A stretch of DNA of 54,268 bases from an uncultured Prevotella sp. (lineage in GTDB: Bacteria; Bacteroidota; Bacteroidia; Bacteroidales; Bacteroidaceae): the NCBI GenBank assembly GCA_946402275.1, contig CAMIVY010000023.1, positions 1-54,268 of the forward strand, in the 5' to 3' direction. The position numbers and the translations under genes are program-made. How positions within the stretch are numbered: the first letter of the stretch is position 1; each line of letters opens with the position of its first letter. The notes beneath the pieces were generated by a model. That model did not search any database. It saw nothing but the letters and a program-made list of their open reading frames with translations, and was not told the origin of the DNA. Positions 32,677-43,405 of the stretch are shown in pieces.

Positions 32677-32717
32677 CATCGAATTTTAAATATAAAATTA
32701 TCTTGGAAGCATCAGAA

Positions 32718-34583
32718 ATGGGATTGTTAACCCAAATAAAATATCCTTCAGATTTACGAAAGTTGAGTGTTGATCAACTGCCTGAGGTTTGTCAAGAGTT
32801 ACGCGAAGATATCGTGAAAGAGTTATCTGTCAACCCTGGTCATTTGGCATCCAGCCTTGGCGTAGCCGAAATCACGGTAGCCCTGCATTATGTCTATAAT
32901 ACCCCGGAGGATCGCATCGTATGGGATGTAGGTCATCAAGCTTATGGGCACAAAATCTTGACAGGTCGTCGCGAACAGTTCTGCACAAACCGTAAACTGG
33001 GTGGTATTCGTCCCTTCCCCTCTCCGATGGAGAGCGAGTATGACACCTTTGCCTGCGGACATGCCTCCAACAGTATCTCTGCTGCCTTGGGTATGGCTGT
33101 CGCTGCTAAACTGGAGCATCATGACAGTCGTCATGTCGTAGCCGTCATTGGCGATGGTGCGATGAGTGGCGGTCTGGCATTCGAGGGATTGAATAATGTA
33201 TCGTCAAGCCCCAATAACCTGTTGATTATCCTCAACGACAACAACATGTCCATCGACCGTTCCGTTGGTGGCATGAAACAATATCTGTTGGGGCTGAATA
33301 CCAACAAGACCTATAACGCCATCAAGTTCCGAACCACACGTTGGTTGTATAGCAAAGGCATGATGAACGATGATCGCAAAAAAGGTATCCAACGTCTGTC
33401 GAATGCCATCAAGAGCGCCATTGCCCACCAGCAGAACATCTTCGACGGTATGAACATCCGCTACTTTGGTCCTTTTGACGGACACGATGTCAAGGAACTG
33501 GTACGCATCTTGCGGGCTATCAAGGACATGCAGGGTCCAAAACTGCTCCACTTGCACACCCAAAAAGGTCACGGCTATGCTCCTGCCGAGAAAGATGTCA
33601 CCACATGGCATGCACCAGGCAAGTTCGATCCAGAGACGGGTGAGCGCATTGTTGACAACGACCCCAACAAGCCTCAGAAGTTTCAGGATGTCTTTGGACA
33701 TACCCTTTTGGAACTGGCTGAGCAAAATCCGAAGATAGTAGGTGTCACACCTGCTATGCCTACAGGATGTTCCATGAATATCATGATGAAGGCCATGCCT
33801 GAACGCACCTTTGACGTAGGTATTGCCGAGGGACATGCTGTCACCTTCTCAGGAGGTATGGCAAAAGACGGGTTACTGCCTTTCTGCAACATCTATAGTG
33901 CTTTTGCCCAACGTGCCTACGATAACATCATCCACGATGTGGCACTGCTCAACCTGAATGTGGTGTTCTGCTTGGATCGTGCCGGTCTAGTGGGCGAAGA
34001 CGGTCCTACCCATCACGGTGCCTTTGATATGGCTTCCCTGCGTGTGATTCCTAATCTAACCATCTGTTCTCCGATGGACGAACACGAGTTACGCAGACTC
34101 ATGTACACCGCCCAGTTGCCAAACAAAGGACCTTTCATCATCCGCTATCCTCGTGGTGGAGGTGTATTGCTCGACTGGCGTTGTCCCTTTGAGGAAATCA
34201 AAGTAGGAACAGGTCGTAAGTTGCGCGACGGAACAGGTGTTGCCGTGCTCTCCATAGGAGCTATTGGCAACAATGCCGGTGAAGCTGCTGAAGCCACAGG
34301 AGCCGCCCATTACGACATGCGATTCCTGAAACCCCTTGACGAAAACATCCTCCACGAAGTGGCCACTAAGTTCCAAAAGATTGTCACGGTGGAAAATGGT
34401 GTAGTCCAAGGAGGCATGGGCTCTGCTGTTCTTGAATGGATGAGTGACCATGGATACTCGCCCGTTGTCAAACGTCTGGGTCTGCCAGACCAGTTTGTAG
34501 AACATGGCACGGTGGAGGAACTCCAAAAGATAGTGGGCATTGACACCGACAACATCAAAAAAACGATACTCGGACTGCTATGA
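32718..34583 (+). CDS. dxs: 1-deoxy-D-xylulose-5-phosphate synthase
   Basis: About 621 residues. [28 protein letters not shown] (thiamine diphosphate motif) and [13 protein letters not shown] in the N-domain, then [12 protein letters not shown] and IRYPRG in the transketolase domain. It condenses pyruvate with glyceraldehyde 3-phosphate, the first step of the MEP isoprenoid pathway. I chose the ATG at 32718; a TTG at 32703 is in frame but lies farther upstream. It overlaps trkA by 4 nt. Confidence 0.96.
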   Translation: MGLLTQIKYPSDLRKLSVDQLPEVCQELREDIVKELSVNPGHLASSLGVAEITVALHYVYNTPEDRIVWDVGHQAYGHKILTGRREQFCTNRKLGGIRPFPSPMESEYDTFACGHASNSISAALGMAVAAKLEHHDSRHVVAVIGDGAMSGGLAFEGLNNVSSSPNNLLIILNDNNMSIDRSVGGMKQYLLGLNTNKTYNAIKFRTTRWLYSKGMMNDDRKKGIQRLSNAIKSAIAHQQNIFDGMNIRYFGPFDGHDVKELVRILRAIKDMQGPKLLHLHTQKGHGYAPAEKDVTTWHAPGKFDPETGERIVDNDPNKPQKFQDVFGHTLLELAEQNPKIVGVTPAMPTGCSMNIMMKAMPERTFDVGIAEGHAVTFSGGMAKDGLLPFCNIYSAFAQRAYDNIIHDVALLNLNVVFCLDRAGLVGEDGPTHHGAFDMASLRVIPNLTICSPMDEHELRRLMYTAQLPNKGPFIIRYPRGGGVLLDWRCPFEEIKVGTGRKLRDGTGVAVLSIGAIGNNAGEAAEATGAAHYDMRFLKPLDENILHEVATKFQKIVTVENGVVQGGMGSAVLEWMSDHGYSPVVKRLGLPDQFVEHGTVEELQKIVGIDTDNIKKTILGLL

Positions 34584-35938
34584 AGATAATCATTGGTGGT
34601 GCAGGTGCAGTAGGTACTCACCTGGCAAAATTGCTGTCGAGAGACCATCAGGACTGTGTCTTGATAGACGACTACATAGAACGACTGGCTGGACTGGACA
34701 GTCGTTATGATATCATGACGCTTCACGGTTCACCCACCAGCATACAAACCTTAAAAGAGGCAGGCATAGAGCATGCTGACCTTTTTGTGGGAGTTACCAC
34801 TGATGAGAGTCGTAACATGACAGCCTGCATGATAGCCCATGCACTGGGGGCCAAGAAAACTGTTGCCCGCATTGACAATATCGAATACCTGGCCCCTCAG
34901 CAGAAAACATTCTTTGAAGAGATGGGCATCAATTCACTCATTTATCCAGAGGTACTGGCAGCTATTGATATCACCAATGGACTGAAGATGTCGTGGGTAC
35001 GCCAGCGTTGGGATGTTCACGGAGGTGCTTTGGTGATGCTAGGCATCAAACTGCGGGAAACCTGTGAGATACTAAACCAACCGCTGAAGGAGCTTTGCGG
35101 ACCTGACGATCCCTACCATATCGTTGCCATCAAGCGCAATGACGACACTCTGATACCCAGTGGTAATGATGAATTGCGTGTCAACGATATCGCCTATTTC
35201 ATGACTACCCGCGAATATATCCCCTATATCCGCAAGATATCAGGCAAGGAGCATTATGCAGATGTAAAGAACGTTATCATCATGGGAGGTGGAAAGACTT
35301 CCGTTCGAGTGGCCAAGACGGCTCCCGACTACATGAACCTGAAAATCATAGAGATTGACGAGCTACGCTGTGAGAAGCTAAACGAACTGCTGAGTGACGT
35401 AGATACAATGGTGATACATGGCGACGGACGCGACTTAGGACTGCTTCAAGAGGAAGGTATCCAACATACACAGGCTTTCGTAGCCCTCACTCAGAATACA
35501 GAAACAAATATTCTGGCTTGTCTGACAGCCAAGCGCATGGGAGTCCGTAAAACCATCGCCATGGTGGAGAACCTGGACTATGTGGAGATGGCAGAAAGTC
35601 TGGACATCGGTACTATCATCAACAAGAAGACACTGGCAGCAGGTCATATCTACCAAATGATGCTGGATGCCGATGTAACCAATGTACGTAGTCTGATGAT
35701 GGTCGATTCCGACGTGGCAGAGTTTGTGGCTGCCAAGGATTCCAAGGTTACCAAGAAAGCTGTAAAGGACTTAGGACTGCCCTTCGGCGTGACTATCGGT
35801 GGACTGGTTCGCAACGAAGAAGGTATTCTCGTCAATGGTAACACCCGCATCGAAGCAGGCGACAGTGTTATGGTATTCTGCCACGAACAGAACCTGAAGA
35901 AACTGGAAAAATACTTCAAGGGCCCATCATTATGGTAA
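34580..35938 (+). CDS. trkA: Trk potassium uptake regulator TrkA
   Basis: A 452-residue cytoplasmic protein with two RCK-N/RCK-C units. [14 protein letters not shown] opens the first and [11 protein letters not shown] the second. It binds NAD(H) and gates TrkH. The start overlaps dxs and its end overlaps trkH by 7 nt, so the three genes are tightly coupled. Confidence 0.95.
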   Translation: MKIIIGGAGAVGTHLAKLLSRDHQDCVLIDDYIERLAGLDSRYDIMTLHGSPTSIQTLKEAGIEHADLFVGVTTDESRNMTACMIAHALGAKKTVARIDNIEYLAPQQKTFFEEMGINSLIYPEVLAAIDITNGLKMSWVRQRWDVHGGALVMLGIKLRETCEILNQPLKELCGPDDPYHIVAIKRNDDTLIPSGNDELRVNDIAYFMTTREYIPYIRKISGKEHYADVKNVIIMGGGKTSVRVAKTAPDYMNLKIIEIDELRCEKLNELLSDVDTMVIHGDGRDLGLLQEEGIQHTQAFVALTQNTETNILACLTAKRMGVRKTIAMVENLDYVEMAESLDIGTIINKKTLAAGHIYQMMLDADVTNVRSLMMVDSDVAEFVAAKDSKVTKKAVKDLGLPFGVTIGGLVRNEEGILVNGNTRIEAGDSVMVFCHEQNLKKLEKYFKGPSLW

Positions 35939-37392
35939 ACTATCGGCTGATATACAAAATCTTAGGGTCACTGCTCTTCTTGCTGGGCTCGCTACTAGGC
36001 ATTTGTGCCGGCATAGCCCTTTATTATCAAGAAGACGACTTCCTGGCATTTGTCATATCAGCAATCTTCTCGACCTGCTGTGGCTTTGTACTGAAATATC
36101 TGGGTCGTGCTGCCGACAACAATCTAGGACGCCGCGATTCCTACCTCTTGGTCACCGTGACATGGATTGTTTTCAGTCTGCTGGGCATGCTGCCCTTCCT
36201 GATAAGTGGATATATCGCCAACATTACCGATGCCTTTTTCGAAACCATGTCAGGGTTCTCCACTACGGGTGCCACCATCTTGGACGATGTAGAATGGCTT
36301 CCGCATGCCACCCTGTATTGGCGTACACAGACCCAATGGATTGGCGGTTTGGGAATAGTATTCTTCACCATCGCCATTCTACCCTCTATGGTAGGAAGCG
36401 GTAGTGTGAAGGTCTTTGCTGCAGAAGCCACAGGGCCCTTGCGCACCAAGATGCATCCACGTCTTTCCACCATGGCAAAATGGATTTGGAGCATCTATCT
36501 GGCTCTGACCCTTGCCTGTATCCTCTCCTTCTATTTGGCTGGAATGGACTGGTTCGACAGCATCAACTATGCGATGACCACTACAGCAACAGGCGGCTTT
36601 TCTACCCACAACGACTCTACCGAGTTCTTCCAGTCGCCTACCATCGAGTATATAGGCATTCTATTCCAGTTCCTGGCAGGCATCAATTTCATGATGCTTT
36701 ACGTAGCCATCTTCAAATTCAAACCTGGTGCCTTGTTCAAAAGTTCTGAGTTCAAATTATACATTACCATTATATTTATTGCCACCGCTTGGATTGCCTA
36801 TCTGCTGATTACCCGTAACGGCTATGGAATGGAAAGAGCTTTCCGCTCTGCACTCTTCCAAGTGGTATCGTTTATCACCACGACAGGTCTCTTCAATGAC
36901 GATGCTGCCATGTGGCCACATATCACGTGGGTTATTTTGGGCTGTCTGATGTTTGTCGGAGCCTGTGCAGGTTCCACTACAGGTGGTTTCAAGTGCGTTC
37001 GCGTGGTAATGGTGTTCAAAGTGCTACGTAACGAGTTCCATAAGCTACTTCACCCCAATGCCGTATTACCAGTGAAGATTAACGGAGTACCCGTTCCCCA
37101 TGCGCAACTCTCCACCCTTTTGGCATTCTTTGCTGTCTTTACCATCATGGTACTTTTAACTGCCACTATGATGATTTCGGCAGGCATAGACAACACCAAT
37201 GCCATTACCATCTCGCTGAGTTGCATCAGTAATGTAGGTCCTACGCTGGGCACGCAGATTGGTCCAGTGATGTCGTGGAGCGAGCTTCCCGACTACGTGA
37301 AATGGCTCTGCTCCTTCCTTATGCTTACAGGACGTCTTGAAATTATGTCTGTACTGGTATTGTTCACCCGTGCATTCTGGAAAGATAACTAA
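35932..37392 (+). CDS. trkH: Trk potassium channel subunit TrkH
   Basis: A 486-residue membrane protein with about ten helices. Four selectivity-filter loops are visible: SGFSTTGATI, TTATGGFSTHN, SFITTTGLFN and SCISNVGPTLGT. It imports K+ with TrkA. Confidence 0.95.
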   Translation: MVNYRLIYKILGSLLFLLGSLLGICAGIALYYQEDDFLAFVISAIFSTCCGFVLKYLGRAADNNLGRRDSYLLVTVTWIVFSLLGMLPFLISGYIANITDAFFETMSGFSTTGATILDDVEWLPHATLYWRTQTQWIGGLGIVFFTIAILPSMVGSGSVKVFAAEATGPLRTKMHPRLSTMAKWIWSIYLALTLACILSFYLAGMDWFDSINYAMTTTATGGFSTHNDSTEFFQSPTIEYIGILFQFLAGINFMMLYVAIFKFKPGALFKSSEFKLYITIIFIATAWIAYLLITRNGYGMERAFRSALFQVVSFITTTGLFNDDAAMWPHITWVILGCLMFVGACAGSTTGGFKCVRVVMVFKVLRNEFHKLLHPNAVLPVKINGVPVPHAQLSTLLAFFAVFTIMVLLTATMMISAGIDNTNAITISLSCISNVGPTLGTQIGPVMSWSELPDYVKWLCSFLMLTGRLEIMSVLVLFTRAFWKDN

Positions 37393-37423
37393 ATCACTAC
37401 AATATAACAACAAAGACACAACC

Positions 37424-38329
37424 ATGAATTTTTATAAGTTCACACCTTTGGTCAAGACCCTGATATGGGGCACTGAGAGCTGGCAAATCTCAGGCGTCGA
37501 GAACAACGAGACACCCCTTGTCAACGACCGGAAGACACTCAACCAACTGGTCAGCGAGCAGAAAGACCTTCTGCTAGGCGAAGCCAACTACCAGCGCTTC
37601 GGTGACGAATTTCCCCTGCTCATCAAGTTTATTGATGCCCATCGTGACCTGAGCATTCAGGTACATCCCAACGACGAGGTGGCAAAACGTCACGGGAAAC
37701 TCCGTGGAAAGACGGAGATGTGGTATGTCATGGACTCTGCCCCTGATGCCTCACTCTATAACGGTCTGAAAAAGCAGATTTCCCCCGAGCAATACAAGGA
37801 GATGGTAGCCAATGATACCATCTGCGACGCACTAGCCAAATACCATGTGAAGGAAGGCGACTGCTTCTATATTCCTGCCGGACGAATCCATGCCATTTGC
37901 GGAGGGTGCTATCTAGCAGAAATCCAGCAGACTTCTGACATCACCTACCGCATCTACGACTATAAGCGCAAGGACAAAGACGGCAACTATCGCCAGCTGC
38001 ATACCCAAGAAGCTGCCGAGAGCATCGATTTCAAAGTGCAGGACGATTACCGTACCCACTATACACCCTTGAAAAACGAGAGCCAGTTACTGGTTGACTG
38101 CCCTTACTTCAGTACGGCAGTCTATGACCTTACTGAGTCCATGAGCATAGATTATACGGAACTGGACAGTTTCGTCATCCTCATTGGACTGAAAGGCGAA
38201 GCCACCCTGACGATTGATGGCGAGGATGTCAATTTCAAAGGAGGCGAGTGTTTGCTGATTCCTGCTACGGTGCAAGAGGTCAGCACTTGCGGGACCATTA
38301 AGTTTCTGGAGACGTACGTGCTATCTTGA
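37424..38329 (+). CDS. manA: Mannose-6-phosphate isomerase, class I
   Basis: A 301-residue cupin-fold enzyme from MNFYKFTPLVKT. An in-frame ATG at 37337 lies inside trkH and is rejected. Zinc ligands are visible in IQVHPNDE, KTEMWYV and PAGRIHAICGG. It interconverts mannose 6-phosphate and fructose 6-phosphate. The 3' end overlaps the convergent DUF4435 gene by 32 bp. Confidence 0.93.
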   Translation: MNFYKFTPLVKTLIWGTESWQISGVENNETPLVNDRKTLNQLVSEQKDLLLGEANYQRFGDEFPLLIKFIDAHRDLSIQVHPNDEVAKRHGKLRGKTEMWYVMDSAPDASLYNGLKKQISPEQYKEMVANDTICDALAKYHVKEGDCFYIPAGRIHAICGGCYLAEIQQTSDITYRIYDYKRKDKDGNYRQLHTQEAAESIDFKVQDDYRTHYTPLKNESQLLVDCPYFSTAVYDLTESMSIDYTELDSFVILIGLKGEATLTIDGEDVNFKGGECLLIPATVQEVSTCGTIKFLETYVLS

Positions 38330-39311
38330 AATACGTCTCTATATCCTGCTGTATGCGCTGATACTGCATTGAAAGCATATAGCCCGTATTCTTTTTTAAA
38401 GTCTGACGGATGTCCTGTAACGAGTGTTCGTAGCAGGACAATTCGTTTCTACGCTGTATGTGGTGACGTGCCATGCGGTATATCTCGTCCTCCCGTTCCT
38501 GTCGCAACCTGTTACATACCTTATTCAATATAGGCACTACAACAATGTCGAACAAGTGATGTCCCTGAATATAGAGATAGGTATCTTGTGGAGTCACCCC
38601 CAATGCCTTGATGCTCTCTTTGGTTTTCTGATATTCCTCCTTGGCATCAGGGAATTGCAGCTGCAACTGGTGTATCTTCGTACCCACCTTCCTTCGCAGA
38701 TGGATGATGGAGGGCTCAGGGTCAAAGACATTAAAGCCTCCTGGGTCTGCCACTCTGTTGAAGTCACTCATCGAAAACTTGTTATGCAGTCCCGTCCGGT
38801 ATGCCCATACAGACCAAATAAACAAGGGGAAGATAGCCTCGCTGAACTGATGCAGATAGTCGATGAAGTCGAAGATGCGGTGATCATTCAGCGTGATAGC
38901 CACACAGACATCATGCAACGAGGGAGCATAACATTGCATATTCTCTATGGCGTAGGCATAGGTATGAAACACATAAGGGCTGTTTATCACCTTGTTCGAC
39001 TGGGACGTAGCACCTTGCAGCAGATAATCGTAGTCGGCATCAACACAGGCTATCATGTCAGGACCTATTTGGTCGCCGATAAAGTTCATCAGCACCGATT
39101 TTTTTCCCCTTTCCAACTTCTTATGCGAAGGCAGCATCACCTCGAAATAGCGTGTCTCGTCCTCATAACGGCTCAACACTGTGCGCCAGAAATAGATGTC
39201 ATCGTAGCTTTCAACATAAGCCACGATTCTCCTTCGCGCCTTCTTTGAGGTTAGCCGGTTCGCCGCCTCAAAATAGCTATTGTTCAGATTATCATTCAGT
39301 CTATTAGGCAT
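38298..39311 (-). CDS. DUF4435 (Toprim-like) protein, PARIS AriB-like
   Basis: A 337-residue protein with the DUF4435 layout. VAYVESYDDIYFWR supplies the Toprim-type Glu and IACVDADYDYLL the DxD motif. DUF4435 proteins are the AriB effector of the PARIS defence system, which pairs with an AAA ATPase; exactly such a gene stands 30 nt upstream. The C-terminal half (about 210-337) is helical. Here the pair lies among housekeeping genes, not in an island, so it may be a core-genome relative. Confidence 0.75.
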   Translation of the reverse strand: MPNRLNDNLNNSYFEAANRLTSKKARRRIVAYVESYDDIYFWRTVLSRYEDETRYFEVMLPSHKKLERGKKSVLMNFIGDQIGPDMIACVDADYDYLLQGATSQSNKVINSPYVFHTYAYAIENMQCYAPSLHDVCVAITLNDHRIFDFIDYLHQFSEAIFPLFIWSVWAYRTGLHNKFSMSDFNRVADPGGFNVFDPEPSIIHLRRKVGTKIHQLQLQFPDAKEEYQKTKESIKALGVTPQDTYLYIQGHHLFDIVVVPILNKVCNRLRQEREDEIYRMARHHIQRRNELSCYEHSLQDIRQTLKKNTGYMLSMQYQRIQQDIETYFKIARTSPET

Positions 39312-39341
39312 GCCCAGTAATCATAATTACTCGCTACTCAT

Positions 39342-40145
39342 TTACAGAGTAATGTCTGAAACTTCCGTCACTTTGTCCATCCATCCGTTCATGATGACAG
39401 CAGGAGAATGGGTGGTCAGTATGATTTGTACGTTAGGATTCAGTTCAACGATGAGATCTATGAGGCGTTTCTGCCATTCTATATGCAGACTCACCTCCGG
39501 CTCATCCATAAAGAGAACATAGGGTTGCTGGTCTTCTACCAGTACTGTCAACAGGATGGCAAGCATCTGCTTCTCACCACTCGACAACTGGTAGGGCACG
39601 AGTGTCTCTCCAATCTGCGAGAATCTTATCTCGTTCTCCGTCCTAACGATTTTCTTCCCCGTCTCTTCAAACAGTTCATCCACGATGTCTTGGAAACGTT
39701 TCTTCGACTGCGACAACTGCTGGGCAGCATCGGCATTACCCTGTTGCAGTTCCGCAATGATGCGGTTGCCGATGTTCACCTGATAGTCGAGATACTTACG
39801 CTGCAGATGGTACAATTGGAAGTCGAGTGCCGACGTGATGCGCGAGTCCACCAAATTCATGGTATCTACATCGAGCACCGGTGAGTCCAGCGACCGGATG
39901 ATATCGAACCTGATGTGTGTAGCATCTGCGGGCTCTGCCGTGATATGCACTCCTTTCAGCAGGTGGTTTACCAAATCGCCATTGGTACAGATGCTACGGA
40001 ACACCTTGTTCAAGATAGTAGATTTTCCCACTCCGTTAATACCACTCAGTATGTTCACCTGAGGATCCAGTTGCCACAAGATGTGCTTTCTTCCACTCCA
40101 TAGCGCATCAATCTCAATCTGTTTTATACAATCAGCATACTTCAT
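39342..40145 (-). CDS. AAA (ABC-type) ATPase, PARIS AriA-like
   Basis: About 267 residues from MKYADCIKQIEIDALW. ABC-type ATPase motifs are all present: Walker A GINGVGKST, signature LSSGEKQML, Walker B VLFMDEPEVSL and switch LTTHSP. There is no Zn-hook or long coiled coil, only a short helical insert (about 125-175). I chose 40145 because the promoter box TATATTTG (40165-40172) lies inside the longer 40175 form. With DUF4435 it resembles AriA of PARIS, but is shorter than typical AriA. Confidence 0.78.
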   Translation of the reverse strand: MKYADCIKQIEIDALWSGRKHILWQLDPQVNILSGINGVGKSTILNKVFRSICTNGDLVNHLLKGVHITAEPADATHIRFDIIRSLDSPVLDVDTMNLVDSRITSALDFQLYHLQRKYLDYQVNIGNRIIAELQQGNADAAQQLSQSKKRFQDIVDELFEETGKKIVRTENEIRFSQIGETLVPYQLSSGEKQMLAILLTVLVEDQQPYVLFMDEPEVSLHIEWQKRLIDLIVELNPNVQIILTTHSPAVIMNGWMDKVTEVSDITL

Positions 40146-40164
40146 AGTTTCCAGTATTTGACGG

Positions 40165-40172
40165 CAAATATA
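40165..40172 (-). promoter_or_regulatory. -7 box of AAA/DUF4435 pair
   Basis: Minus-strand TATATTTG, 19 nt before the chosen ATG, which decides the start. Confidence 0.5.
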
Positions 40173-40245
40173 CAAAAAAAATATGAATTATGCATGATTT
40201 TCTTATTATTTATACATTATGAATTATAAATTATGAATTAATTCG

Positions 40246-40253
40246 TATCTTTG
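40246..40253 (+). promoter_or_regulatory. -7 box of EamA gene, leaderless start
   Basis: TATCTTTG followed by CAACC and the ATG at 40259. The start site would fall at or near the ATG, giving a leaderless message; the same arrangement, TTTGCAACCATG, occurs at 8977. Confidence 0.6.
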
Positions 40254-40258
40254 CAACC

Positions 40259-41182
40259 ATGAAACAAAACAAAGCACTAATAGCACACCTAAGCATGTTC
40301 GGAGCCTGTGCCGGCTGGGGACTGATGGCTCCCGTCGGCAAGGATGCCATGACACATGGCTTCGACGGTATTTCCATGGTGACCTTCCGCGTGGTAGGAG
40401 CCTGCCTCCTGTTCTGGATAGCCTCTCTGTTCGCTCCCAAGGAGCAAGTTCCCATGAAAGACAAGCTGATGTTCATCGGAGCAGGATTCTTTGGACTGGT
40501 GTGTAACCAGTGTTGCTATACCATCGGACTAAGCATCACCTCGCCTATCAATGCCAGCATCGTAACCACGTCGATGCCTATCTTCGCCATGCTGTTGGCA
40601 GCCATCATCCTGAAGGAGCCCATTACAGGCAAGAAAGCACTGGGCGTGCTGATGGGATGCTCAGGAGCCTTGATGCTTATCCTGACCTCCGTTTCCCATG
40701 TCAGCGATAAGGTAGGCGACATCCGTGGCGATCTCTTCTGCCTCTTTGCCCAGTTCTCCTTTGCACTCTATCTGTCGTTGTTCAATCCGCTGATTCGCCG
40801 CTACAACGTGTTCACCATCAACAAATACATGTTCTCCTGGGCAACCCTGATGTTGCTGCCCTTCACGTTTGTTCATGTGTCAGAGGTGTTGGCTGAACCC
40901 ATACCGGCAAAGACGTGGTGGGAAGTGGCCTATGTGGTATGCATCGGCACTTTCTTCGGTTATATCCTCACCATGATAGGTCAGCGTACCTTGCGTCCTA
41001 CGGTGGTCAGCGTCTATAACTACGTACAGCCCATCGTTTCCGTAGCCGCCTCCCTACTGATGGGCATCGGCATTCTAAAGCCTACGCATGCGGTGGCAGT
41101 CGTACTAGTGTTCAGCGGAGTATGGCTGGTAACGAAGTCAAAGTCAAGAAAAGACATGGAAAAAGAAAGAGGTGAGAAATAA
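40259..41182 (+). CDS. EamA/DMT-family transporter
   Basis: A 307-residue membrane protein with about ten helices in two EamA repeats (GACAGWGLMAPVGKDAM; NASIVTTSMPIFAMLLA; YNYVQPIVSVAASLLMGI). Members export metabolites or drugs; substrate unknown. Convergent with the FKBP gene. Confidence 0.9.
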   Translation: MKQNKALIAHLSMFGACAGWGLMAPVGKDAMTHGFDGISMVTFRVVGACLLFWIASLFAPKEQVPMKDKLMFIGAGFFGLVCNQCCYTIGLSITSPINASIVTTSMPIFAMLLAAIILKEPITGKKALGVLMGCSGALMLILTSVSHVSDKVGDIRGDLFCLFAQFSFALYLSLFNPLIRRYNVFTINKYMFSWATLMLLPFTFVHVSEVLAEPIPAKTWWEVAYVVCIGTFFGYILTMIGQRTLRPTVVSVYNYVQPIVSVAASLLMGIGILKPTHAVAVVLVFSGVWLVTKSKSRKDMEKERGEK

Positions 41183-41195
41183 AACTCACCTCTTA
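41168..41195. terminator. Hairpin between EamA and FKBP genes
   Basis: AAGAGGTGAG and CTCACCTCTT pair perfectly around 8 nt, overlapping the EamA stop codon. T tracts are short, so strength is uncertain. Confidence 0.55.
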
Positions 41196-41206
41196 CTTCG
41201 TACCCC

Positions 41207-41833
41207 TTAATAAATCTTCTCAGAGCGATCCCCTTCTTTCTTCGACCAGAAATCATCCAGTTTCACATAGAAGGTCAGCATGCTATAGGCAGGAATATTT
41301 CCTGTTGCATTACCCTTATAGGCCAACTGATAAGGAATGTATATTTTCCAATAGTCTCCACGATTCATATGCTGTAGCGCCGTAGCGAATCCCTCTACGA
41401 AACCACCGACACGTCCTTTGTAGGGAGAGCTCACACCTTCATCATACCTGTCCTTATAGGAACTATCGAACACCAGTCCCTGTGGGACATGGGTGGAAGG
41501 CTGCAGAATTCCCTGATAATGGATGAGCACCGTGTCCGTTGCATAAGGCACCTCTCTGCCTGGACCATCCTTCAGCACCTGAATAACCACAAAATCCTCC
41601 GGTTTCTCAGGATCATCGGAATAATCCGCACGATTCATTCCCCTGGCAATTATCCATTTTTTTCCCGCAGCAATAGAGTCCTGCGCATCCTTATAGATTT
41701 TCAGGAAAGCTTGCTCGTTCTTGTTCTGCCAGTCAGGAAACTCCTCGGGAGTATCGTCTGACTCCTGACACGATGCAAGCCCTATCAGCGAAAGACAAGC
41801 AAGCAAGGCATATTTTAACAGATCATTTTTCAT
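41207..41833 (-). CDS. FKBP-type peptidyl-prolyl isomerase lipoprotein
   Basis: A 208-residue lipoprotein (lipobox GLASC, Cys22) with an FKBP domain in the C-terminal half: VLIHYQGIL, VFDSSYKDR, GFVEGFATALQHMNRGDYWKIYIP and AYSMLTFYVKL. It helps fold envelope proteins. Same operon as glyS, whose stop is 21 nt upstream. Confidence 0.9.
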   Translation of the reverse strand: MKNDLLKYALLACLSLIGLASCQESDDTPEEFPDWQNKNEQAFLKIYKDAQDSIAAGKKWIIARGMNRADYSDDPEKPEDFVVIQVLKDGPGREVPYATDTVLIHYQGILQPSTHVPQGLVFDSSYKDRYDEGVSSPYKGRVGGFVEGFATALQHMNRGDYWKIYIPYQLAYKGNATGNIPAYSMLTFYVKLDDFWSKKEGDRSEKIY

Positions 41834-41854
41834 TTCACACTTCTCATTCTGTCA

Positions 41855-43396
41855 TTACTGCAACTTTTTCAGCAATGAGGCTATGCTCACCTTATCTTCG
41901 ATAATAGCAGCCAGGTCGCTGATGTTCACACGCTCCTGTTCCATCGTGTCGCGGAAACGGAGAGTCACCTTGCCGTCGTTCAGTGAATCGTGGTCAACAG
42001 TGACACAATATGGTGTACCGATGGCGTCCTGACGGCGATAGCGCTTACCGATAGAGTCTTTCTCATCATATTGGCAGTTGAAGTGGAACTTCAGGTCGTT
42101 GATGATTTCACGGGCTTTCTCAGGCAGACCGTCTTTCTTCACCAGTGGCATCACGGCGAGTTTCACAGGAGCCAGGGCTGCAGGCAGTTTCAATACCACA
42201 CGTGTCTCGCCGTTCTCCAGTTTCTCCTCGCAATACGAGTGACACATCACGGAGAGGAACATACGGTCAACACCGATAGAGGTCTCGATGACAAACGGAG
42301 TGTAGCTCTCGTTGGTCTGTGGGTCGAAGTATTTAATGCTCTTGCCTGAGTATTTCTCATGCTGCGACAGGTCGAAGTTGGTACGGGAGTGAATACCCTC
42401 CACCTCCTTGAAACCGAACGGCATCTTGAACTCGATGTCGGTAGCGGCATTGGCATAGTGAGCCAGTTTGTCGTGATCGTGGAAACGATAGTTCTCGGCG
42501 CCGAAGCCCAGTGCCTGGTGCCAAGCCATACGGGTCTGCTTCCACTTGGGGAACCACTCCAGTTCTGTGCCAGGAGCTACGAAGAACTGCATCTCCATCT
42601 GTTCGAACTCGCGCATACGGAAAATGAACTGGCGAGCCACAATCTCGTTACGGAAAGCCTTACCAATCTGGGCAATACCGAATGGAATCTTCATACGGCC
42701 TGTCTTCTGTACGTTCAGATAGTTCACAAAGATACCCTGAGCCGTCTCCGGACGCAGATAGACCTTCATCGAACCGTCAGCCGAAGCACCCATTTCGGTC
42801 GAGAACATCAGGTTGAACTGACGGACGTCCGTCCAGTTGCGAGTACCGCTGATAGGACAAACAATCTCTTCGTCCAGGATAATCTGCTTCAACTCTTCCA
42901 AGTCGGGACCCTGCATAGCAGCAGCATAGCGTGCGTGCAGTGCGTCGCGCTTCTCCTTAGTCTCCTTCACGCGCTCGCTGGTCTCCATATACTTCTGCTC
43001 GTCGAACGAATCACCGAAACGCTTGCGAGCCTTCTCCACTTCCTTCTGAATCTTCTCGTCGTACTTGGCAATCTGATCTTCTATCAGCACGTCAGCACGA
43101 TAGCGCTTCTTCGAATCGCGGTTGTCAATCAGAGGGTCGTTGAAAGCATCCACGTGTCCTGATGCCTTCCATATCGTTGGGTGCATAAAGATGGCAGAGT
43201 CGATACCCACGATGTTCTCGTGCAGCAGTACCATCGACTTCCACCAGTATTCCTTAATGTTGTTCTTCAACTCAACACCGTTCTGACCATAGTCATACAC
43301 GGCTCCTAAACCATCGTAAATTTCACTGGATGGGAATACGAAACCATACTCCTTGCAGTGGCTTACGATTTTCTTAAATACATCTTCTTGTGCCAT
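41855..43396 (-). CDS. glyS: Glycyl-tRNA synthetase
   Basis: About 513 residues, the alpha2 class II type. RPETAQGIFVNY, FRNEIVARQFIFRMREFEQMEMQ and SIGVDRMFLSV mark the catalytic core; the C-terminal anticodon domain runs from about 400. Start chosen at MAQEDVFKK (43396), after the promoter box TACCTTTG (43425-43432); the ATG at 43507 is upstream of it. A 14-bp palindrome AAATTTGCAAATTT lies in the leader at 43406-43419. Confidence 0.94.
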   Translation of the reverse strand: MAQEDVFKKIVSHCKEYGFVFPSSEIYDGLGAVYDYGQNGVELKNNIKEYWWKSMVLLHENIVGIDSAIFMHPTIWKASGHVDAFNDPLIDNRDSKKRYRADVLIEDQIAKYDEKIQKEVEKARKRFGDSFDEQKYMETSERVKETKEKRDALHARYAAAMQGPDLEELKQIILDEEIVCPISGTRNWTDVRQFNLMFSTEMGASADGSMKVYLRPETAQGIFVNYLNVQKTGRMKIPFGIAQIGKAFRNEIVARQFIFRMREFEQMEMQFFVAPGTELEWFPKWKQTRMAWHQALGFGAENYRFHDHDKLAHYANAATDIEFKMPFGFKEVEGIHSRTNFDLSQHEKYSGKSIKYFDPQTNESYTPFVIETSIGVDRMFLSVMCHSYCEEKLENGETRVVLKLPAALAPVKLAVMPLVKKDGLPEKAREIINDLKFHFNCQYDEKDSIGKRYRRQDAIGTPYCVTVDHDSLNDGKVTLRFRDTMEQERVNISDLAAIIEDKVSIASLLKKLQ

Positions 43397-43405
43397 AAAA
43401 AACTT

